Below are positions 21,060-27,021 of a stretch of DNA of 35,078 nt, piece after piece (positions within the stretch are counted from its first letter, which is position 1; the number at the start of each line of letters is the position of its first letter). The stretch comes from a bacterium. Lineage in GTDB: Bacteria > UBP6 > UBA1177. Where the stretch lies: contig JAKLDO010000030.1 in assembly GCA_022703485.1 (NCBI GenBank), positions 1 through 35,078 on the forward strand, in the 5' to 3' direction. The notes under the pieces were generated by a model. That model was not told where the DNA came from, made no database searches, and was given only the letters and a program-made list of their open reading frames with translations. The translations under genes and the position numbers were made by a program.

Positions 21060-21707
21060 ATGCTTCAGAGTTTTGCAGTTTTCTATCGTGAAGGCGGAAT
21101 GTTCATGCACTTCATCGCAATTTGCGGTTTCTACATTATCGGCGTTGCAGCTTACAAATTCTGGTTCCTTATCATGAAGTTCAACACAAATGGTGAGAAC
21201 CTTATGAAACAGATCCAGAAGCTTGTTATGGCAAACAATGTTGACAAGGCTATCAAACTCTGCTCCGCAGCTGGCGATGCAGCACTTGCAACAGTTCTTA
21301 AAGCAGGTCTTTCAAGAGCTAACCGCGGTGAAGTTGAGATCTCAAACGCTATCGAAGAGACAGTTCTTGACTACACACCCAAGATCACAAAACTTACTCC
21401 GACTATCGCAGTTGTTAACAACCTTTCGACCCTTCTCGGTCTTCTTGGAACCATTCAGGGTCTTATTCAGGCATTCGACGCAGTTGCTCACGCAGCTCCT
21501 GAGCAGAAGTCAGCACTTCTTGCAAACGGTATTGCAGTCGCAATGAACACGACAGGATTCGGTCTCGGTGTCGCTATTCCCGGTATGGCAATTCACATGG
21601 TCATCTCTTCTCTTCAGAACAAGATACTCAATGACATCGACCTTTACAGTGTAAAGCTTGTGAACATTCTTGTTTCCCGTGAGAACAGCACAGCGGCCGC
21701 TGAATAA
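21060..21707 (+). CDS. MotA/TolQ/ExbB-family proton channel protein (AglR-like)
   Basis: Translation starts at ATG 21060 with GGAGG at 21050-21054; an in-frame TTG at 21048 overlaps that site. The 215-aa protein shows three membrane segments: about residues 17-38 (HFIAICGFYIIGVAAYKFW), 113-140 (TPTIAVVNNLSTLLGLLGTI) and 157-183 (AMNTTGFGLGVAIPGMAIHM). The Leu-Gly-Leu-Leu-Gly-Thr sequence in TM2 and the Thr/Gly-rich TM3 are hallmarks of TolQ/ExbB/MotA subunits, which form the pentameric stator around ExbD. Two ExbD-type genes follow. In M. xanthus the equivalent AglR-AglQ-AglS channel powers both gliding and spore-coat transport. Context favours that machine over Tol-Pal, since no tolA, tolB or pal is seen. 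Confidence 0.9.
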   Translation: MLQSFAVFYREGGMFMHFIAICGFYIIGVAAYKFWFLIMKFNTNGENLMKQIQKLVMANNVDKAIKLCSAAGDAALATVLKAGLSRANRGEVEISNAIEETVLDYTPKITKLTPTIAVVNNLSTLLGLLGTIQGLIQAFDAVAHAAPEQKSALLANGIAVAMNTTGFGLGVAIPGMAIHMVISSLQNKILNDIDLYSVKLVNILVSRENSTAAAE

Positions 21708-21724
21708 GCCGGTAGGAGGTTTTT

Positions 21725-22276
21725 ATGGTTAAAAAAAGAAAACAGGTAGCAGACGAAGATATCAATCTTACGCCTGCCATGAACCTGATTCTGATCCTTA
21801 TTCCTCTGCTTCTTACAGCGATGGAGACGATAAAGATGACCACCATCAATGTCGCAACTCCCCAGATCGGTCCTTCTTCCGAGGCGCAGCCTCCAGAGGA
21901 TAGGCCCGAAGACAAGCCGCTTAAGCTGACAGTGGCGCTGACAGACAGAGGTATTACACTTTTTGCAAGAGATCAGGTCATTGAGAACAAGGACGATCCG
22001 TTGGGTCCCACTATTCCGAAGATCGATGGTGAAGAGGAGTCTGTCGTTGACGGGACAAAGACACCCGGAAAAGTGTATGACTACAATAAGCTCGCTGAAA
22101 TGCTTGCAGACATAAAGGCGGCAAATCCGGCAGAGGAGAATATAATTATTACTGCTGAATCGAACACGAAGTACCATTATATAATCAAAATAATGGATGC
22201 TGCCCGTGAAAGAAAAGACGGCGACAAGAAAACAATGTTGTTCCCCAATGTTGTTCTCAGCGCCGGCGTAGCTTAG
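21725..22276 (+). CDS. ExbD/TolR-family protein with Asn replacing the channel Asp
   Basis: The 183-aa protein starts after TAGGAGG. A short cytoplasmic N-terminus leads into a membrane helix (about residues 15-36) beginning INLTPAMNLILILIPLLL. Against the E. coli ExbD segment INVTPFIDVML it aligns without gaps and puts Asn20 (AAC, 21782-21784) where the essential proton-carrying Asp lies. The periplasmic part (about 40-183) keeps the ExbD-like fold pattern, with LTVALTDRGITLFA and a C-terminal helix-strand pair, and contains an acidic insert around 95-115. It is one of two adjacent ExbD genes, as with AglQ/AglS. It likely forms a heterodimer with the next gene product, which keeps the Asp. 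It might be a structural partner without its own proton site. Confidence 0.85.
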   Translation: MVKKRKQVADEDINLTPAMNLILILIPLLLTAMETIKMTTINVATPQIGPSSEAQPPEDRPEDKPLKLTVALTDRGITLFARDQVIENKDDPLGPTIPKIDGEEESVVDGTKTPGKVYDYNKLAEMLADIKAANPAEENIIITAESNTKYHYIIKIMDAARERKDGDKKTMLFPNVVLSAGVA

Positions 22277-22285
22277 GAGGCCGAC

Positions 22286-22858
22286 ATGTCTGAAGAAATG
22301 AAAAATTATGAGGTTCTATCCGAAAATTACGAAGCAGAAATGCGTAAGAAGAAAAAAGGGAACAAGGAAAAGAGAGAGCTTGAAGAAGCCAAACTGACCA
22401 TGAACTCCCTGATGGACATTCTTACGATCATTCTGGTGTTCCTTCTTAAGAGCTACTCAACAGACCCCATGGCTGTAACGCCATCTGCAGACTTGAATGT
22501 TCCGAAATCGACATCAATGCTTGAAATACAGCAGACTGTCGCTGTGACAGTTTCCAAGTCAGCGATACTTGTTGACAATGCAGTTGTCATGATGATCAAG
22601 GACAATAAGGTTGAAGCATCCCAGAAGAGAGGCGGAGAGGACGGATACTTTATAATCCCTCTTAACAAAGCTCTTATTGATGCAGCTGAAAAAGTTCGCA
22701 GAATAGCTTCTGTGAATTCATCGGTTAAATTTGACGGTGTGTGCACCATAGTAATGGATGCAGAAATGCCTTACCGTATGCTTACAGAGGTTATGTACAC
22801 CGCAGGACAGGCTGAATTCAGCAAATTTAAGTTCCTTGTGGTTTCAAAGACAGCGTAG
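22286..22858 (+). CDS. ExbD/TolR-family protein with intact membrane Asp (AglQ/AglS-like)
   Basis: The 190-aa protein follows GGAGG and begins with a Lys/Glu-rich cytoplasmic segment of about 35 residues. Its membrane helix (about 37-58) reads LTMNSLMDILTIILVFLLKS, with Asp44 (GAC, 22415-22417) in the position of the proton-binding Asp of ExbD/TolR. The periplasmic domain has the typical VAVTVSKSAILVDNAVV and IVMDAEMPYRMLTEVMYTAG patterns, the latter like the ExbD C-terminal motif. With the ExbB-like subunit it should form the proton-driven channel. It is separated from the transducer gene by 95 bases holding a strong hairpin. Confidence 0.88.
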   Translation: MSEEMKNYEVLSENYEAEMRKKKKGNKEKRELEEAKLTMNSLMDILTIILVFLLKSYSTDPMAVTPSADLNVPKSTSMLEIQQTVAVTVSKSAILVDNAVVMMIKDNKVEASQKRGGEDGYFIIPLNKALIDAAEKVRRIASVNSSVKFDGVCTIVMDAEMPYRMLTEVMYTAGQAEFSKFKFLVVSKTA

Positions 22859-22890
22859 TTCTTTTAATTTGTTTTTTGTGTTTTTATTGT

Positions 22891-22915
22891 GTGGGCAGGC
22901 TATAAACCTGCCCAC
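22891..22915 (+). other. Strong 9-bp intercistronic hairpin
   Basis: GTGGGCAGG (22891-22899) pairs perfectly with CCTGCCCAC (22907-22915) around a 7-nt AT-rich loop. The T-rich tract lies before, not after, the stem on the + strand, so it is not a standard intrinsic terminator for these genes. It sits in the 95-bp gap between the second ExbD gene and the GltG-like gene. RNA processing, 3' end protection or a regulator site are possible. Confidence 0.75.
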
Positions 22916-22953
22916 TGTGATAATAGATTGGATGGTTTAGGGTTAGAGGTTGC

Positions 22954-24318
22954 ATGACTAATAGCGGTAATAAGGTTTTAAGGGTCGGTGTGATCCATAA
23001 CGGAAAGATACTGGATGAGCAGATCTTCCGCAAACCTGAAACAGTTTTTGTGGGTGATTCTGAAAAATCCCATTTTGTTGTCCCTTCATCTTCTCTTCCC
23101 AGCAGATTCCCGATATTTTATTTTAAATCGGGACGATATGAACTTGTCGTAATGGAAAACATGACAGGTAAGGTCTTTCTTAAGGGAAAGGTCATAGAAA
23201 TAGAGGAAGTTGTAAAGAAGGGCATGCTGAAAAAGAGGGGTAACGCATATATACTGCCGCTTTCACAGGATTCAAGAGGAAAGGTCATGGTGGGAAGCGC
23301 CATAGTCCTTTTCCAGTTCATAACGCCTCCTCCAAAGGCTCCGAAACTTAAACTCCCGCGTTCTATAAGAGGTTCTTGGACACAGCGCGTTGACTGGCCT
23401 TTTACCTCTATTCAGTCAATACTTGCAATAATAGGTATCATTTTCTTTGGATTTTATATTCCGACAGTTCCACCGCCAGATCCTAAAGACCTTTCGGATA
23501 TTCCTAACAGATTTGCAAAGCTTATAGCTCCTGATATAGAAAAATTTGAAGATGTCAAAGAAAAAGAAGTTGCTGAAGATATAAAATCTGATGCCGGAAT
23601 GGGAAAGGTGAAAAAAGAGGAAAAAGTCGATTCAGATGCTAAAAGACCTAACAAGCCGCGTGATGCTGCTACCATACAGAAAGAGGAGTCCATCCGTGTC
23701 GCGGAAATGCAGAAGAAAGTCGCTGGCAAGGGTCTTCTTAGAATGATAGGTACCATGGGAGAGGGAGGACAGGGGGGGATAATCTCTGATGTTCTCGGGG
23801 ACGGTGGAAAGGACAGTGACATAGATACTGCTCTTTCCGGAGTCAAACAGATCGGTATTGCTACGAACTCTTCCCAGAGAAGCAGGAAAGGCGATATCGG
23901 AGCAACCGAAACGGCTAAAATTGATAATCTTGATGTTAAGAAATCGGATGGAAAGATAGGTGTGCAGGGAAGGTCCGAGAAAGCTGTTGTGGGAAGAGCT
24001 TCCGTCGGATCGACAGAGGTTGATGGTCAGATAGATGCCGCAAGTGTATCCCAGATCGTTAAAAGTAATGCCTCTGCGGTGAAAAGATGCTATGATAAAG
24101 GGCTGTTAGCAAATCCCACCTTGAAAGGTAAGGTGTCTGTGAGTATAATGATAAACAGCGCCGGCCGTGTCGAAGTGGTTGACATCACGGAAGATTCGGT
24201 AGGTGATGCATCTGTTACTCAATGTATAAAAGGGGTTATTATGAGACTGCGTTTTCCGAAGCCTGATGGTGGAGCTGTGAGCGTAGACTCTTCATTTATA
24301 TTTAGTCCGTCCAATTAA
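22954..24318 (+). CDS. GltG/PglI-like transducer (second copy): FHA-like, one TM, charged linker, AgmX/PglI C-terminal domain
   Basis: The 454-aa protein lacks a signal peptide. The N-terminal 125 residues resemble a degenerate FHA domain (SEKSHFVVPSSSLPSRFPIF resembles its conserved loops). One membrane helix lies at about 154-172 (SILAIIGIIFFGFYI). The periplasmic linker (about 185-350) is Lys/Glu/Asp-rich and only moderately Gly-rich, unlike the Gly-rich linker of the copy at 10707. The C-terminal AgmX/PglI domain (about 357-454) has Cys379 (KRCYDKGL) and Cys424 (TQCIKGVIMRLRFP). Their 45-residue spacing is the same as in the other copy. Lying just downstream of the ExbB/ExbD genes, it is the most direct candidate for energy transducer of that motor. 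Confidence 0.85.
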   Translation: MTNSGNKVLRVGVIHNGKILDEQIFRKPETVFVGDSEKSHFVVPSSSLPSRFPIFYFKSGRYELVVMENMTGKVFLKGKVIEIEEVVKKGMLKKRGNAYILPLSQDSRGKVMVGSAIVLFQFITPPPKAPKLKLPRSIRGSWTQRVDWPFTSIQSILAIIGIIFFGFYIPTVPPPDPKDLSDIPNRFAKLIAPDIEKFEDVKEKEVAEDIKSDAGMGKVKKEEKVDSDAKRPNKPRDAATIQKEESIRVAEMQKKVAGKGLLRMIGTMGEGGQGGIISDVLGDGGKDSDIDTALSGVKQIGIATNSSQRSRKGDIGATETAKIDNLDVKKSDGKIGVQGRSEKAVVGRASVGSTEVDGQIDAASVSQIVKSNASAVKRCYDKGLLANPTLKGKVSVSIMINSAGRVEVVDITEDSVGDASVTQCIKGVIMRLRFPKPDGGAVSVDSSFIFSPSN

Positions 24319-24332
24319 TCATGGAGGGAGTT

Positions 24333-25025
24333 ATGAAAAAGCTGATCGTTTTTATGATGCTGTTCGGTGTAGTCCAGTTCATTTTTGCTAAAACTGAAAA
24401 TGAACCGGCTGATACAAGAAGTGAGGCTGATTCGATCCTGAAAGAAGCCGCACAGAAAGCGGCAAGAGTTTCAGAGATAGAAGCGGTGCTTGATAAAGTA
24501 AATAAAGATGCCGTTAAAGAGAAAGATGTAAAGTGGAAAGTATGTCTGGATAGTTTTATCGGGACGTTCAAGGGAGTTTCTTTGAGCGCTGTAAAAGCAG
24601 GTTCAAAGATAGAAGAGCTTGTTCTCGCAGGTCAGATAGATGAGGCGAAAAATCAGCTCATTCTTCTCAGAGGTCTTGCGGAATCAGCAGAAAAGACCCT
24701 TACAGAATCACAGACATGTGAAAGACAGCTTACCAGAGTTGATGCACAGAGCAGTGTTATAAAGGAAGTAAACACTAAGATAACAGGTACTCTTTCAAAT
24801 GAGAGTGTAAACGATGCAATGGGGATCGGTTTCAGCAGAGAGTTTGTTGCAGATACGGATAAAAGTGTTGTGTCTGGATCGGATCTTGCTGATGCCGGCG
24901 GGGTTGACAGCAGTGATGTGAATGTCGAATCCCCGGGTTCTCAGGGAGAGAATCCCGTATCCGAAACAGAAATAGAAGATATCATCGATACTCCGGATAT
25001 TATCGATGTGAGCCCCACGAAGTAA
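24333..25025 (+). CDS. Secreted helical protein of unknown function
   Basis: ATG 24333 has GGAGG upstream (24323-24327); an ATG at 24321 overlaps that site. The 230-aa product has a signal peptide (MKKLIVFMMLFGVVQFIFA). The mature part is mostly predicted helix from about residue 25 to 145, with two cysteines (VCLDSF near residue 71 and TCERQL near 129) that could form a disulfide. The last 70 residues are acidic and low-complexity (DTPDIIDVSPT end). I recognise no family. It sits between the transducer gene and the porin/OPX genes and could connect the two parts, but nothing in the sequence shows this directly. Confidence 0.7.
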   Translation: MKKLIVFMMLFGVVQFIFAKTENEPADTRSEADSILKEAAQKAARVSEIEAVLDKVNKDAVKEKDVKWKVCLDSFIGTFKGVSLSAVKAGSKIEELVLAGQIDEAKNQLILLRGLAESAEKTLTESQTCERQLTRVDAQSSVIKEVNTKITGTLSNESVNDAMGIGFSREFVADTDKSVVSGSDLADAGGVDSSDVNVESPGSQGENPVSETEIEDIIDTPDIIDVSPTK

Positions 25026-25045
25026 ATAATTAAAGTGAGAATGTC

Positions 25046-26371
25046 TTGTTAAATAAAACCGTGACAGCCTTTTCTGTGTTTTTTATTCTGGCATCATTTT
25101 GTGTACAGAATGTTTCTGCCGAGGATCAGCAGGATGAAAAAAAGAACGGTTTCAGAATAACTAAGGATACAGTTCTTAATGTAGGTCTTTCCCTTACTCC
25201 TGAATATGAATCCAATATAACTAAAGCTTCTGAAAAGACAACCATTGACGGCGTAAAGGTGGGGACAGTATCAGATATGATACTTCATTACAGTCCTTCT
25301 ATAAGGATAAAGCTTGATGACATGAACAAGACTGTAGGGTTCTCTGTTTTCCTTGATTACAATCACTATCTAGGACTTCAGGACAAAGATGCGTCAAAGA
25401 AGCTTTCCGATCTGGATATTAAATCAGGACTTATAGGTGAGTTCAATAAGAAAGGACGGGCTTTCTTTGATTTCAGCAACCATTTTTCCAGGAATGCAAG
25501 TCCTGATGGACAGGACCTTTCAGGTAGACACAAGAACATACTGGATAATTTTGTACTGGGGCTGGGGTTGAAGAACATAGAGGACACCCTGCTCATGAAG
25601 GTGCAGGCCGGGGTAGATTTTAATTATTACGAGGAATCAAAAGACCAGAGCGCATACAAGGATTACAACTATGTGTCTTTTGTGGGTGACATATTCGGAA
25701 GATGGAAATTCCTGCCCAAAACGACTGTTTTCCTTAAAGCCGCCTACAGGTATCAGGATTATTATGAGTCAAGCATCAGGAGCGATTCCCGCTCGATGCC
25801 TGTAAATATTTTCGCCGGCATAATGGGCCAGATAACTCCGCATCTTTCGGCAAAGCTTTCCGCCGGATATTCAGTTTCAATATCCAAGGACATAAGACAT
25901 GACTATAACGCAAATGCTGAACTTGTCTTCAAATATGGCAAGAATACTCTGCTGACAAGCGGTTATCTCAGGAATATGAGGCCATCACCTTATTACCAGC
26001 ACTATTCGACACACAGGCTCTATCTTAATTTCAAACAGAAAATGGCGAGAGTCCTTCTTGCAAAGCTTGATTTCAGCTATTCTTTCCTGGAGTTCGGTCC
26101 ACAGATAATACCTGATGCAGCTCCCGGATCCCCGGTTGTGACAATTCCGGGCGGAGTGAGAGAAGACCAGCTCCTGATGCTTAATCCATCTTTGTCTTAC
26201 AATATTCTGAGCTGGTTCGGTCTTAAACTTTCTTATGAGCTCGAGTACAGGACTTCAGATTATGACAGACTTGTTGTGGAGACACTGCCTGATGCAACCA
26301 CCAGGACCGTTCACACATATTACGACTTCATAGATCATAAAGTGCTGTTAAATATTGCTCTGGATTATTGA
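25046..26371 (+). CDS. Outer-membrane beta-barrel, likely polysaccharide export porin partner of a short OPX protein
   Basis: The only start giving a charged signal-peptide N-terminus is TTG 25046 (MLNKTVTAFSVFFILASF, cleavage near VSAED); no usable ATG lies upstream. The 441-aa protein has many alternating amphipathic strands rich in Tyr and Phe (SVFLDYNHYLGLQ, FLKAAYRYQDYY, GLKLSYELEYR) and ends VLLNIALDY, a plausible last barrel strand. The length suits 16-18 strands. Its stop overlaps the OPX gene start by four bases. In M. xanthus, OPX proteins lacking the Wza-type C-terminal helix work with such porins (WzpX, EpsX, BpsX type); the same pairing is likely here. It would form the outer-membrane exit for the polymer. 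Confidence 0.72.
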   Translation: MLNKTVTAFSVFFILASFCVQNVSAEDQQDEKKNGFRITKDTVLNVGLSLTPEYESNITKASEKTTIDGVKVGTVSDMILHYSPSIRIKLDDMNKTVGFSVFLDYNHYLGLQDKDASKKLSDLDIKSGLIGEFNKKGRAFFDFSNHFSRNASPDGQDLSGRHKNILDNFVLGLGLKNIEDTLLMKVQAGVDFNYYEESKDQSAYKDYNYVSFVGDIFGRWKFLPKTTVFLKAAYRYQDYYESSIRSDSRSMPVNIFAGIMGQITPHLSAKLSAGYSVSISKDIRHDYNANAELVFKYGKNTLLTSGYLRNMRPSPYYQHYSTHRLYLNFKQKMARVLLAKLDFSYSFLEFGPQIIPDAAPGSPVVTIPGGVREDQLLMLNPSLSYNILSWFGLKLSYELEYRTSDYDRLVVETLPDATTRTVHTYYDFIDHKVLLNIALDY

Positions 26372-27021
26372 TGAGCAGAAAAATTCCGTATATCATCTTT
26401 TTTCTGACCGTATCGCTGACAGCTGTTTCATGCACTATAAAAGTGGGTTCGGATTCTGAAAAGAAGCCCGTTAAGGGAACGGTATCGGAATCTGTATCTT
26501 CAGAACAGAGTGAAGTCAAAGGAGAGACCCCTTATTTCATCGGTCCCGGCGATATGCTAAGGATCCAGGTCTACGGAGACAAGGAACTGACAGGTCTTTA
26601 TCAGGTCAGCCCTGAAGGTCTTATAATGTTCCCTTTCGCAGGAGAGATATCCGTTGACGGGATGACGAACCTTTCACTGGCAAGACAGATAGCAGAGAAG
26701 CTGAAAGAGGGATATCTCATAGATCCTCAGGTTACAGTCCTTATCGAGGAGTTTGTAAGTAAAAGGATCTTTGTGCTCGGTCAGGTCAAAAAAGCCGGGA
26801 ATTTCCCGATAAGGACGACCATGAGCATCATTGAGGCGATAAGCCATGCCGGAGGTTTCACTGATTTTGCAGATATAAGCAATGTCGTTGTCACAAGGAA
26901 GACCGACGACGGAAAAGAGACCAGACATGTAATAGATATAAAAGCTATAGTTAACGGTGACAGAAAGAATTTCTATCTGAGTCCCGGTGATATCATTTTT
27001 GTCAGGGAGAGGTTCTTCTGA
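26368..27021 (+). CDS. Short OPX (Wza-like) polysaccharide export lipoprotein
   Basis: The 217-aa protein has lipobox AVSC (Cys21). A polysaccharide export (PES/Poly_export) domain starts at about residue 55 (YFIGPGDMLRIQVYG) and runs to about 130 (DPQVTVLIEEF). A single SLBB-type domain follows (about 130-210, KRIFVLGQVKKAGNFPI). The chain stops right after GDIIFVRERFF. E. coli Wza is much longer, with further SLBB domains and a C-terminal amphipathic helix that forms the outer-membrane pore; none of that is present. The barrel gene immediately upstream probably supplies the pore. It overlaps both neighbours, by four bases upstream and one downstream (the BY-kinase gene), so the three are one translational unit. 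Confidence 0.88.
   Translation: MMSRKIPYIIFFLTVSLTAVSCTIKVGSDSEKKPVKGTVSESVSSEQSEVKGETPYFIGPGDMLRIQVYGDKELTGLYQVSPEGLIMFPFAGEISVDGMTNLSLARQIAEKLKEGYLIDPQVTVLIEEFVSKRIFVLGQVKKAGNFPIRTTMSIIEAISHAGGFTDFADISNVVVTRKTDDGKETRHVIDIKAIVNGDRKNFYLSPGDIIFVRERFF

Noticed and set aside
21060..22858. Flagellar stator MotA/MotB
   Set aside because: The ExbD-like proteins lack an OmpA-type peptidoglycan-binding domain, and the ExbB-like protein lacks the large MotA cytoplasmic loop arrangement.
21060..24318. Tol-Pal or TonB iron-uptake system
   Set aside because: ExbB/ExbD homology would fit, but no tolA, tolB, pal or TonB-dependent receptor is nearby, and the transducers have FHA-like N-termini and AgmX/PglI C-termini with paired cysteines.
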